Shown in pieces: positions 52,396 to 61,270 of a stretch of DNA of 64,000 nucleotides; the first letter of the stretch is position 1; each line of letters opens with the position of its first letter. The DNA lies in contig UGUC01000001.1 of assembly GCA_900455155.1 (NCBI GenBank), forward strand, positions 124,001 to 188,000. Direction: 5' to 3'. The notes beneath the pieces were generated by a model. It was not told the origin of the DNA, ran no database searches, and was given only the letters and a program-made list of their open reading frames with translations. A program made the position numbers and the translations under genes. Origin of the DNA: Providencia stuartii (GTDB taxonomy: Bacteria > Pseudomonadota > Gammaproteobacteria > Enterobacterales > Enterobacteriaceae).

Positions 52396-53154
52396 GTGAA
52401 ACAGACCCAGAGACATGATGCAATCATCGAACTCGTTCGCCTTCAGGGCTATGTGAGCACTGAAGAGCTTGTTGAGCATTTCGAGGTTAGCCCTCAGACG
52501 ATCCGTCGTGACCTCAACGACCTCGCAGAACAAAATAGGATCCAGCGCCACCATGGTGGTGCAGCCCTGCCTTCTAGCTCGGTTAATGCGGCCTATCACG
52601 ACCGTAAAATCATGTGGTCAAATGAAAAAGCTCGCATTGCTCAACGCGTTGCCAGCCAGATCCCTGATGGTGCAACCTTATTTATCGATATCGGTACAAC
52701 CCCTGAAGCCGTGGCTCATGCACTGGTGAATCATAAAAATCTACGGGTCGTGACCAACAACCTAAACGTCGCCACACTGCTAATGCCAAAAGAAGACTTC
52801 CGCTTGATCCTCGCGGGTGGCGAAGTACGCTCACGCGATGGCGGCATTGTTGGTGAGGCAACTCTGGATTTTATCTCACAATTTAGGCTGGATTACGGTA
52901 TCTTAGGGATCAGCGGCATTGATATGGATGGTTCACTACTTGAGTTTGATTATCACGAAGTGCGCACCAAACGCGCAATTATCGAAAACTCACGTTGTGT
53001 GATGCTAGTCACTGACCACTCAAAATTTGGTCGTAATGCCATGGTCAACCTCGGCAATATGAATCTGATCGATCATTTATTTACCGACAAGCTACCACCT
53101 GAAAGCATTCAAAAAGTGATTGAACAGCACAATGTACAGCTCGAGCTGTGCTAA
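52396..53154 (+). CDS. glpR: Glycerol-3-phosphate regulon repressor GlpR
   Basis: A 252-residue DeoR-family repressor. N-terminal winged helix RHDAIIELVRLQGYVSTEELVEHFEVSPQTIRRDLNDL; effector domain with DIGTTPEAVAHAL and the sugar-phosphate pocket. Binding of glycerol-3-phosphate releases it from DNA. The likely targets here are the dyads upstream of glpD, which follows on the same strand. Confidence 0.96.
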   Translation: MKQTQRHDAIIELVRLQGYVSTEELVEHFEVSPQTIRRDLNDLAEQNRIQRHHGGAALPSSSVNAAYHDRKIMWSNEKARIAQRVASQIPDGATLFIDIGTTPEAVAHALVNHKNLRVVTNNLNVATLLMPKEDFRLILAGGEVRSRDGGIVGEATLDFISQFRLDYGILGISGIDMDGSLLEFDYHEVRTKRAIIENSRCVMLVTDHSKFGRNAMVNLGNMNLIDHLFTDKLPPESIQKVIEQHNVQLELC

Positions 53155-53165
53155 TACTTTAATCT

Positions 53166-53193
53166 AGATGGTAGTATCGGCTACCATCTTTCC
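53166..53193 (+). terminator. Terminator after glpR
   Basis: AGATGGTAG pairs with CTACCATCT around a 6-base loop, followed by TTCC. Confidence 0.75.
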
Positions 53194-53258
53194 TTTCCTA
53201 CCAAACTTAACCTTTTCGTTAACCCTCTCGATAACGCTCTCAATGACATTCTTTCGTT

Positions 53259-53272
53259 AATGTTCGAACATT
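53259..53272. promoter_or_regulatory. GlpR-like operator, distal
   Basis: AATGTTCGAACATT is a perfect 14-bp palindrome built from the TGTTCG/CGAACA half-sites of GlpR operators. Confidence 0.55.
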
Positions 53273-53395
53273 TTCACTTTGTAAAAATAGTCACAGTATA
53301 TGTGTGGTTATTGAAAATAATTTGTTACCTTTATCACGAGTTGTTGTTTTTTGTTGGTTAACAGTTGGCATATTAATCGATTTTGATTACAATCA

Positions 53396-53415
53396 AATGA
53401 GCGAAAACGAACATT
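53396..53415. promoter_or_regulatory. GlpR operator near glpD
   Basis: AATGAGCGAAAACGAACATT resembles the GlpR operator TATGTTCGATAACGAACATT, with an intact right half-site. It lies 33 bases before the glpD ATG. A further half-site, TTTCGAACAT, follows at about 53426-53435. Confidence 0.7.
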
Positions 53416-53448
53416 ATAGAAAACGTTTCGAACATCTCAGGGGGATGC

Positions 53449-54957
53449 ATGGAAACTAAAGACTTGATTGTAATCGGCGGCGGTATAAACGGCGCTGGTA
53501 TCGCGGCAGATGCCGCTGGCCGTGGATTATCTGTATTGCTGCTTGAAGCTCAAGACTTAGCAAGTGCGACATCATCTGCGAGTTCAAAACTGATCCACGG
53601 TGGTTTACGTTATCTTGAGCATTATGAATTTCGCCTTGTGAGTGAAGCACTTGCTGAACGCGAGGTGTTATTAAAACTTGCGCCACACATTGCGTTTCCA
53701 ATGCGCTTCCGTCTGCCGCACCAACCTCACTTACGCCCAGCTTGGATGATCCGTATTGGCTTATTCCTGTATGATCACTTGGGTAAACGTACCAGCTTGC
53801 CCGGCAGTAAAGGGTTAAAATTTGGTCAAAATTCCGTCCTTAAGCCAGAACTTAACAAAGGTTTCGAATATTCAGACTGTTGGGTCGATGATGCGCGTTT
53901 GGTTGTATTAAACGCTCAAGAAGTGGTACGTAAAAATGGTGAGGTTCGCACACGTACAAAAGTCACTCGAGCCTATCGTGAAGATGGCTTATGGGTGGTT
54001 GAAGCAGAAGACCTGCGCACTGGTGAAAAAGAAACTTGGAAGGCGAAAGGTTTAGTTAACGCCACTGGCCCATGGGTAAAAGAGTTCTTTGACGATGGTT
54101 TGAAACTCAAATCACCTTATGGCATTCGTCTTATCAAAGGTAGCCATATTGTTGTGCCCCGCGCTCATGATGAGCCACAAGCTTATATTTTACAAAATGA
54201 AGACAACCGTATTGTGTTTGTGATCCCTTGGATGGATGAATTTTCCATTATCGGCACCACCGATGTCGAATACAAAGGTGATCCAAAAAATGTTCGTATT
54301 GATGACAATGAAGTGAACTACTTACTAAAAGTCTATAACGATCATTTCAAAAAACAGTTGAGCAAAGCGGATATTGTTTGGGATTACTCAGGGGTTCGTC
54401 CATTATGTGACGATGAGTCTGATTCACCACAAGCCATTACACGTGACTACACACTCGATATTCACGATGAAAATGGCAAAGCACCGCTGCTGTCTGTTTT
54501 CGGCGGTAAATTAACCACTTATCGTAAACTCGCAGAAGCGGCTGTCGGTAAACTTGCGCCTTACTACCCAAATGCAGGTGCAGCATGGACTAAAAATGGT
54601 GTGCTGCCTGGTGGTGATATTGAAGGTTGTGATCGTGATGGTTATGCACGCTTACTACGTCAACGTTACAATTGGCTACCAGAAGGCCTTGCTCTACGTT
54701 TTGCAAGAACATACGGTAGTCAAAGCAAGTTGATCCTCGAAGGCGCTAACTCACTCAGCGATCTTGGCGAAGCATTCGGTCATAACGTCTATGAAGCAGA
54801 GCTACGTTACTTAGTCGAACATGAGTGGGTTACTGAATTAGATGACGCTATCTGGCGTCGTACCAAATTGGGCATGTGGCTGAACGAAAGTGAAAAACAG
54901 CGCATCGCACAATGGTTGGCAGAGCATGTGAACGTCGCTCAACCAGCCACAGTTTAG
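53449..54957 (+). CDS. glpD: Aerobic glycerol-3-phosphate dehydrogenase GlpD
   Basis: FAD enzyme bound to the inner membrane that oxidises glycerol-3-phosphate to dihydroxyacetone phosphate and passes electrons to ubiquinone. 502 residues (E. coli 501). FAD dinucleotide fold LIVIGGGINGAGIAADAAGRG at residues 6-26, SSKLIHGGLRYLEHYEFRLV, GIRLIKGSHIVVPR, and the C-terminal GGKLTTYRKLAE. Start ATG at 53449 after GGGGG. In E. coli glpD is divergent from glpEGR; here all four genes point the same way. Confidence 0.97.
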   Translation: METKDLIVIGGGINGAGIAADAAGRGLSVLLLEAQDLASATSSASSKLIHGGLRYLEHYEFRLVSEALAEREVLLKLAPHIAFPMRFRLPHQPHLRPAWMIRIGLFLYDHLGKRTSLPGSKGLKFGQNSVLKPELNKGFEYSDCWVDDARLVVLNAQEVVRKNGEVRTRTKVTRAYREDGLWVVEAEDLRTGEKETWKAKGLVNATGPWVKEFFDDGLKLKSPYGIRLIKGSHIVVPRAHDEPQAYILQNEDNRIVFVIPWMDEFSIIGTTDVEYKGDPKNVRIDDNEVNYLLKVYNDHFKKQLSKADIVWDYSGVRPLCDDESDSPQAITRDYTLDIHDENGKAPLLSVFGGKLTTYRKLAEAAVGKLAPYYPNAGAAWTKNGVLPGGDIEGCDRDGYARLLRQRYNWLPEGLALRFARTYGSQSKLILEGANSLSDLGEAFGHNVYEAELRYLVEHEWVTELDDAIWRRTKLGMWLNESEKQRIAQWLAEHVNVAQPATV

Positions 54958-54984
54958 TTGTAAAAATCTCGTTGGCAATGCACC

Positions 54985-55022
54985 AAAAGCCAGTCGGTTT
55001 ATCATCGGCTGGCTTTTCTTTT
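54985..55022 (+). terminator. Terminator after glpD
   Basis: AAAAGCCAG pairs with CTGGCTTTT across a 15-base loop, with TCTTTTG following. Confidence 0.85.
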
Positions 55023-55155
55023 GGAATTTATACTGACCCATAGAGCACAATACCTACTACTTTATCAGTTGCCTAAACGCATAGAGTTTGATTAAATAAT
55101 CAAATCACTCTTTCTTCCACCTAGCTAAAGGTATTCCCCGACGATGATTTGAGAT

Positions 55156-55281
55156 CTGCCAGAAAATGCTTACAGATACCCAACACGGTATTTCTTTTTC
55201 TGTTTTTGGCAGACAATGGTCATCAATCGTCTCATTTCTTGAAAGATAGCACGCTGTTGTCTGCCCCCTGCTCTCAGGAGG
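55156..55281 (+). promoter_or_regulatory. Structured leader of the ABC-F gene (possible attenuator)
   Basis: Several RNA elements lie in tandem. An intrinsic terminator-like hairpin is formed by AGATACC/GGTATTT (55174-55193) followed by CTTTTTCTGTTTTT. An outer stem pairs CTGCCAGAAA (55156-55165) with TTTTTGGCAG (55203-55212). A competing 9-bp stem pairs GGCAGACAA (55208-55216) with TTGTCTGCC (55257-55265). The Shine-Dalgarno AGGAGG (55276-55281) can pair with CCCCCTG just before it. The whole looks like translation-coupled attenuation, known for antibiotic-resistance ABC-F genes in other bacteria; the mechanism here is inferred. Confidence 0.55.
55166..55249 (+). CDS. Possible 27-codon leader peptide upstream of the ABC-F gene
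   Basis: An ATG at 55166 opens 27 codons (MLTDTQHGISFSV...SFLER) that run through the terminator-like hairpin and its competing stem, and stop at 55249, 37 bases before the ABC-F start. A ribosome stalled on it would change which stem forms. The ribosome site is weak, so it may be a chance ORF. Confidence 0.3.
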   Translation: MLTDTQHGISFSVFGRQWSSIVSFLER

Positions 55282-55286
55282 TACAC

Positions 55287-56856
55287 ATGACTGTTGCTTG
55301 TCATTTTTCACAACTTAATATCGAATTTCACCAAACAGCGCTTTTTCCCCCCTTAAATGGCTCCTTGATATGCCAAAAAAATGCGTTAATTGGCAACAAT
55401 GGCAAAGGAAAGTCTGTATTAATGCGGCTACTTGCTCAACAAATGCAACCAACCTCAGGCTACGTTAGTTGGGCGATGCCTTTTATGCACGTTGACCAGC
55501 TCACACGCTTAGAAGGAGATACCATCGCAGACGCTTTAGGTGTTAGCCCCTTGGTCGATGCATTTACAAGAGTCGATTCGGGTAATGCGACTATGGAGGA
55601 CTTAGAGCTATTGGAAGATAAATGGCATTTACCTGCCATTTGGCAGAGCTTATTGGACTCAGCCAAATTACCCGTGATGATAGATGCTCCAATTAATCAC
55701 TTAAGTGGTGGTGAGCGAACTCGTCTTGCATTATGTCGAGCCTTCTTACATAAAGACCATTTTCTGTTATTAGATGAACCCGATAATCACCTTGACCATG
55801 AGGGTCGCCAGTGGCTAAGCAATAAATTGGCAGAACATAAAGCAGGCTCTTTGGTTATTACTCATAACCGAGCTTTACTGGCTCATATGCAAATGATTTT
55901 TGAGTTAACCGATAAAGGGCTACATGAATATGGCGGCAACTATGCCCTTTATGAAGAACAAAAACATTTTGCTATGGCAGCCATTGAGGCCAAAACCGAA
56001 CGGCTAGACAACCAAATCCGCCAAGAAAAAACGCCAACAACACGCCACGTTGCAAAAAGCAGAGCAACGACGCAAACAAGGCGAAAAAGTTCGTTATAGT
56101 GGCTCTCAGTCCTTATTGCTACTGGATATGCAAACCAATCGTGCGCAAAAAAGACAATCTAACGTGGCTGAACGCCATCAGCGTGTTATGAACGATTTAC
56201 AAGGCCAATTACAGGACGTACAAGACAAACAGATCCATAATAAACAACAGAAAATGACGTTAAATTACCAGCCAGATGGTCGTAAGGTCACGATTTTTGC
56301 CTCTCAGCTACAACTGCCTTATGGCTACACGGAGCCTGTTTCTTTCACTGCCTATACAGGAGAACATTGGCACATTAAAGGCCGTAATGGCAGCGGTAAA
56401 TCAACATTGTTAAAAACCCTTGCGGGGATGATTACTGCGGTATCCGGAGAATACCGAATTAACCCTGCATTTTGTTATCTCGATCAACATCTCAATTTAT
56501 TGGATAAAACCTTCCCCGTCGCGGAAGCGCTACAACGCTATCAACCTGCATTTACCGTTGAACAATGGCGCACCCAATTGGGCATGCTCAGGATCCGAGG
56601 GGATAAGTCACTCCAACCACTTAGCCAACTTAGCGGTGGTGAACAACTAAAAGCGACGCTATTAGCGCTAACCCATAGCCCAACCCCCCCTGCGGTATTG
56701 TTACTGGATGAACCTGATAACCACCTTGATTTAGATTCAAAAACACTATTGGAAGGATTACTCAGCGACTACAAAGGCACGCTTTTTTTGGTGTCGCATG
56801 ATGAGACTTTTGTCGAACAATGTGGGATGACCAATGAATTAGTGCTGGCAAATTAA
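55287..56856 (+). pseudogene. ABC-F family ATPase, frame broken once
   Basis: Soluble twin-cassette ABC-F protein, about 522 residues once restored, with no membrane segments; such proteins act on the ribosome E site. Domain 1: IGNNGKGKSVLMRLL (Walker A), HLSGGERTRLALCRAFL, FLLLDEPDNHLD. Then a charged linker. Domain 2: IKGRNGSGKSTLLKTLAG, LSQLSGGEQLKATLL, VLLLDEPDNHLDLD, with switch His in SHDETFV. Six As at 56026-56031 should be five (restores NQIRQEKRQQHATLQKAEQRRKQG). It does not look like EttA, Uup, YbiT or YheS as I know them and may be an antibiotic-protection type. AGGAGG precedes the ATG. Confidence 0.85.
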
Positions 56857-56869
56857 CCTTTTTATGCCA

Positions 56870-56891
56870 TTGGCTGCCTACTGGCAGCCAA
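56870..56891. terminator. Bidirectional terminator between the ABC-F and DUF2569 genes
   Basis: TTGGCTGCC and GGCAGCCAA form a 9-bp stem with a 4-base loop between convergent genes; TTTTTATG precedes it. Confidence 0.8.
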
Positions 56892-56898
56892 CGAGCGA

Positions 56899-57393
56899 CT
56901 AGTGAATAAACGTCTGCTTGACTCTATCTGACATCAAAACATAGGGGATCCAGATAAAGCAGTAGAAACAGCTATTTACCACATTAATAATGTAGCTATA
57001 CTCAATTTCAATGCCAAAAATATTTGGGAAAACAAAGCGCGAAACAACAACCATCACGGTATAAAATAGCATCGAGATAATAAATAAAGGTTTCGCGATT
57101 TTTAGGCCTTTGAAGGCTGCGATAACGTTCCACGCCAACAAAACTATCAATATACCTTGGGCCATTTGTAGCATATAAAAAGCGTTTGAAAACCCATCGA
57201 CATAAAAATCAGATTGCTCATTCGTCACAAGGTGCCAAGCTGATTTAACTTGCAGGATATCTAAGTACATCATGATGATAGTCTGATAAAGCATATAAAA
57301 CAGACCCAGCATAGGTAAAATAAGCCATCCTCTAATGCCTTGTAGTGGTGTTTTTTGAGGGCCCGTTAAGACTGCGGGTGTGTTGACATCCAT
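56899..57393 (-). CDS. DUF2569 membrane protein
   Basis: A 164-residue protein with four hydrophobic segments and the DUF2569 opening GIRGWLILPMLGLFYMLYQ. The family has no established function. A second, diverged copy (57804-58359) is transcribed the same way just upstream, with a DUF488 gene between them; the shared features are the G-G-WL-IP-LGL opening and the ending S-RVK-TF. Confidence 0.8.
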   Translation of the reverse strand: MDVNTPAVLTGPQKTPLQGIRGWLILPMLGLFYMLYQTIIMMYLDILQVKSAWHLVTNEQSDFYVDGFSNAFYMLQMAQGILIVLLAWNVIAAFKGLKIAKPLFIISMLFYTVMVVVSRFVFPNIFGIEIEYSYIINVVNSCFYCFIWIPYVLMSDRVKQTFIH

Positions 57394-57406
57394 CTGATTA
57401 ATAACC

Positions 57407-57766
57407 TTATTCTTGTGACTTAATACAGCGTTCTAAATATGCTTTCAATACGTGTGCCTGATTATGCACCTTATCTTTAGCACTATACAGCAAGGTGAGA
57501 TTGCCTAGCTTCGCTTTCTCTACAAGAGGCATCCAAGCCGCTGAATGATGACTTAATTCTTGATGATAGTCTTCAACAAATTTATCGAATTGGTCAGGAT
57601 GTTGATGAAACCATTTACGTAACTCATTGGATGGCGCAACGTCTTTATTCCATTCATCATAATCGAGCGCGACTTTTTTTATCCCTCTTGGCCATAACCT
57701 ATCAACCAATACACGGTATCCATCTTCAGACGAAACGGCATCATAGACTCTTTTACAGTAAATCAT
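57407..57766 (-). CDS. DUF488 family protein (YeaO-like)
   Basis: A 119-residue protein with the DUF488 core CKRVYDAVSSEDGYRVLVDRLWPRGIKK, LRKWFHQHPDQF, and the C-terminal LTLLYSAKDKVHNQAHVLKAYL. It matches E. coli YeaO over its length. Function is unknown. Lies between two DUF2569 genes, 13 bases upstream of one, so likely co-transcribed. Confidence 0.87.
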   Translation of the reverse strand: MIYCKRVYDAVSSEDGYRVLVDRLWPRGIKKVALDYDEWNKDVAPSNELRKWFHQHPDQFDKFVEDYHQELSHHSAAWMPLVEKAKLGNLTLLYSAKDKVHNQAHVLKAYLERCIKSQE

Positions 57767-57803
57767 GCACCCTCACATTTGCGATATTCAGTATCGCTAT
57801 TAC

Positions 57804-58359
57804 TTAATTAACAAACGTATTTTTTACCCTGACAGAAACTAAGAAATATAAGCCCCAAATAAAGAGGCGTATCCCACTACCGACAATATCTACAATATTT
57901 TCATCCTCTGCTGATATTGAGAATAATGAACTCAATAAAACGACACTTGCTATGGATAGTATGAAGTCACTCGCGTAAAAGAGAATAATGACTTTAATCG
58001 CCAATTTTTTCTTATAAATAAAGAGATAACATACGAATAACAATAAGCCATAAATCAATGCACTCGAGAGTAAGTTAAAATATATGAACTCCCTAGCCAT
58101 TGGAATAAATGATAATGACGTAGGGTCAGTCATCTTCTCCAAACCTTCTAGCTGCTCTGGAAGGTCTTTCAATAAAGTATAAGGAGTGATAATTAGCGTA
58201 AGAAATAATCCTAACATAGGGATTAGTAGCCATCCCCCCAAAACCGACGGGTTCAGAAGAAAGAGGCTCATTTTCAACCGTTACTGATGGGCAATCCGTT
58301 TTTTGATCTGAACCCTCATTAATTTTACTTGAGGAGAGATGTTCTTCAGATTGGTTCAT
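57804..58359 (-). pseudogene. DUF2569 membrane protein with acidic N-terminal tail, frame broken once
   Basis: A second DUF2569 protein. The hydrophilic N-terminus (MNQSEEHLSSSKINEGSDQK..., about 40 residues) leads into WLLIPMLGLFLTLIITPYTLL and three more membrane segments, ending VSVRVKNTFVN. The six Cs at 58234-58239 should be five, joining SEPVGFGG to WLLIPMLGL; restored length is about 184 residues. AGGAGC precedes the ATG. The N-terminal tail is absent from the neighbouring paralogue. Confidence 0.75.
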
Positions 58360-58557
58360 GGCTAGCTCCTTGCTTTTTAGTTTAACCTCAATGCAAATAG
58401 TTAACTTAAATGGAAAATTTATTTTATATAAATCTAACGCTTTTCGATTAAAATATCACCTTTGAATTAAAAATTATCAAAGCCAAAATACGAAAAATAT
58501 CAAAATAACCTCATATTTTTTGTCCATAAAAATAATAATCCCGATAAGGCCTACTCT

Positions 58558-59459
58558 ATGCCAAAAATAACCGCCCAGCTGTCTCTACCTCCCCATTATC
58601 AGACGAATGACTTTTTCGCCTTTCATTTAAGAGATCAACATAATATTGCCGAAATTGTTGAAGGTAATTTATTACGCAAAGGTATATTGTGGGCGCACTC
58701 TCCAGCTCAATTACTTATTGAGATTGATAAAGACAAGGCACACATTACCCTTGATATTGATAACGCTAAAAATCGGCCCAGCGAATACGATGTTGTTGAA
58801 CTAGGGAAACATATGCTCGGTTTACGGCAAGCCGTCGAACAGTTTGAAGCGGAATATTTATCACATCCCATTATCGGTAAGCTGATTAAGCAACAACAAG
58901 GTTTACGAATATATCAATCTTCAAGCCCATTTGAAGCATTAGTGTGGGCGATTATTGGCCAACAAATCAGTGTAACAGCCGCGATTGCAATACGTCGTCG
59001 CTTTATTCAAGCCACTGGTTCAAAAACACTCATCGGGCATTTTGGTGTTTTCCAGATGCACAGCAGGTGTCAAAAGTGACTGATGAATCACTACGCCAAG
59101 CTGGGTTTTCTACTGGTAAAATCATCGCCATACGAGCGCTTTGTCACGCACTGTTAAGTCAGCAAATCGACCTATCACAACCTATCAGCAACCATAATGT
59201 CACAATATTGACCGACCAATTAGTCAGCCTTAAAGGTATTGGCCCATGGACGGTAAATTATGCGCTTTTACGCGGTTTTAACTACCTCGATGGCTCGTTA
59301 CATGGCGATGTGGCCGTGAGGCGCAATTTGCAGTCTCTACTTGGCGCAGAGAGCCAGCCTACAGCAAAAGAGACGGAAAAATGGTTAGAGGCATTTTCGC
59401 CATGGCGTGCCTTAGTTGCCGCTCATTTATGGCGTAGCCAATCGGCTGCGGGGTATTAA
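58558..59459 (+). pseudogene. AlkA-type DNA-3-methyladenine glycosylase II, frame broken by one missing base
   Basis: HhH-GPD base-excision glycosylase, about 300 residues when restored. Segment EALVWAIIGQQISVTAAIAIRRRFIQATG starts the helical domain; the helix-hairpin-helix with LKGIGPWTVNYALLRGF is near 230; the catalytic Asp is in DGSLHGDVAVRRNL. It removes alkylated purines. The TTTT at 59048-59051 lacks one T: restoring it reads HFGVFPDAQQVSKVTDESLRQAG. It lacks the Ada-like DNA-binding domain of Ada-AlkA fusions. E. coli AlkA is the nearest familiar relative. Confidence 0.85.
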
Positions 59460-59475
59460 TTCCCTCATACAGATA

Positions 59476-59501
59476 GCAGCCAACCCTAATTGGTTGGCTG
59501 C
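59476..59501. terminator. Bidirectional terminator between the glycosylase and poxB
   Basis: GCAGCCAACC and GGTTGGCTGC form a 10-bp stem with a 6-base loop between convergent genes. Confidence 0.85.
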
Positions 59502-59545
59502 GTAAATTGCCTAATTCGGCAAAGCAGATCAGTCAAAATGACCGA

Positions 59546-61270
59546 TTAACGTAACCAGTTGGTTTTCGCTAATTCAACAACTTCATCACCACGACCACTT
59601 AAAATGGCTTTGAGCATATATAGGCTAAAACCTTTTGCTTCTTGCAAATTAATTGTCGGTGGCATAGAAAGTTCTTGTTTTGCTGTGACAACATCAACAA
59701 CAACAGGGCCATCATGAGCGAAAGCTTCCTTCAATGCGGCATCCACATCTTCACTCTTCTCAACGCGGATCCCTTTGATCCCAGCAGCATTGGCAACTGC
59801 CGCAAAATTAGGATTATGGAGATCAGTACCTTCTGTTAAGAAGCCACCTACCTTCATTTCCATAGCGACAAAACCTAACACGCCGTTATTCAGAACAATG
59901 ACTTTCACAGGTAAATTCATTTGTGCCAGTGACAACAGATCCCCCATCAACATACTAAAACCGCCATCACCACTCATGGTCACAACTTGGCGTTGTTTAT
60001 CGACAGATTGGATCCCCATCGCTTGCGGCATCGCATTTGCCATTGACCCATGATTAAACGAGCCAATTAAACGGCGTTTACCATTCATTTTTAAGTAACG
60101 AGCCGCCCATACCGTTGGCGTTCCCACATCACAGGTAAATACCGCGTCATCATTCGCCAATGCACTGATCCGGCTTGCTAAATATTGAGGGTGGATCACA
60201 CCGTCTTTACCCGGTTTCGCTAAATCATCAAGACCTTCACGCGCTTCGGTATAATGTTTCAATGCGCTATCTAAGTGGTGCCTATCTTGTTTCACGTCTA
60301 AGTGCGGTTGCAATGCGGTCAAAGTGGCTTTAATGTCACCAATCATGCCCATATCGATATGGCAATGGGAGCCTAAGCTACCTGCATTAATATCGATTTG
60401 AATAATCTTAGCCCCTTGAGGATAGAATGGGCGGTATGGGAACTGAGTACCCAGTAACACCACCGTATCGGCATTCATCATTGCATGGTAGCCGGATGAA
60501 AAACCAATCAGCCCCGTCATACCAACGCTATATGGGTTATCCCACTCAATGTGCTCTTTACCGCGTAGTGCATGCACGACTGGCGCTTTTAATGTTTCCG
60601 CCAGCTTAATCACTTCATCGTGTGCACCAGCACAGCCTGCCCCACAAAATAGGGTGATATTTTGTGCTTGGTTCAGTGCGTCCGCTAACTTCGCAATTTC
60701 AGCAGGCTGAGGCATGATCAACGGAGCTTGCGGCTGATACCATGTATCATTTGCTGTTTCCGGTGCTTCACGTAACGCAATATCTCCTGGCAGTACAATG
60801 ACAGAGACACCTTTTTCTAGAATCGCTTTACGCATCGCAATCCCAAGCACTTGAGGAAGCTGCTCAGGGTTAGAGATCAGTTCGCAATAATGGCTACATT
60901 CGCGAAATAGCTCTGTTGGGTGCGTTTCTTGAAAGTAGTTACTACCGATTTCACTAGAAGGGATATGTGCAGCAATTGCTAATACAGGCACGCGATTACG
61001 ATGGCAATCATACAACCCATTGATTAGGTGCATATTACCCGGACCACAAGAGCCTGCGCAAACGGCTAGCTTACCCGTCATTTGCGCTTCTGCACCTGCG
61101 GCAAATGCTGCAACTTCTTCGTGACGGGTGCCTAACCATTCGATTGTGCCAAGACGGCGTAAGCTATCACTCAGCCCATTGAGTGAATCACCCGTAACGC
61201 CCCAGATGCGCTTCACACCAGCATTATCTAGGACTTTCGCGACATAGGATGCAACTGTCTGTTTTTTCAT
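59546..61270 (-). CDS. poxB: Pyruvate dehydrogenase (ubiquinone) PoxB
   Basis: Peripheral membrane flavoprotein, 574 residues (E. coli 572), converting pyruvate to acetate and CO2 and reducing ubiquinone. N-terminal TPP-type domain [22 protein letters not shown] with catalytic Glu in [17 protein letters not shown] domain in the middle; TPP/Mg motif [30 protein letters not shown] near 430-460. The C-terminal lipid-binding amphipathic end [30 protein letters not shown] is intact. In E. coli it is expressed in stationary phase through RpoS. Confidence 0.96.
   Translation of the reverse strand: MKKQTVASYVAKVLDNAGVKRIWGVTGDSLNGLSDSLRRLGTIEWLGTRHEEVAAFAAGAEAQMTGKLAVCAGSCGPGNMHLINGLYDCHRNRVPVLAIAAHIPSSEIGSNYFQETHPTELFRECSHYCELISNPEQLPQVLGIAMRKAILEKGVSVIVLPGDIALREAPETANDTWYQPQAPLIMPQPAEIAKLADALNQAQNITLFCGAGCAGAHDEVIKLAETLKAPVVHALRGKEHIEWDNPYSVGMTGLIGFSSGYHAMMNADTVVLLGTQFPYRPFYPQGAKIIQIDINAGSLGSHCHIDMGMIGDIKATLTALQPHLDVKQDRHHLDSALKHYTEAREGLDDLAKPGKDGVIHPQYLASRISALANDDAVFTCDVGTPTVWAARYLKMNGKRRLIGSFNHGSMANAMPQAMGIQSVDKQRQVVTMSGDGGFSMLMGDLLSLAQMNLPVKVIVLNNGVLGFVAMEMKVGGFLTEGTDLHNPNFAAVANAAGIKGIRVEKSEDVDAALKEAFAHDGPVVVDVVTAKQELSMPPTINLQEAKGFSLYMLKAILSGRGDEVVELAKTNWLR

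Larger units (their letters stand above)
53155..53448. promoter_or_regulatory. glpD control region
   Basis: No gene is seen in these 294 bases. It contains the glpR terminator, two GlpR-operator-like dyads and a possible weak CRP half-site (TTATCACGAG near 53332). Confidence 0.7.

Noticed and set aside
53317..53341. CRP site upstream of glpD
   Set aside because: TTGTTA-N6-TCACGA has only one good half-site; too weak to annotate as a feature by itself.
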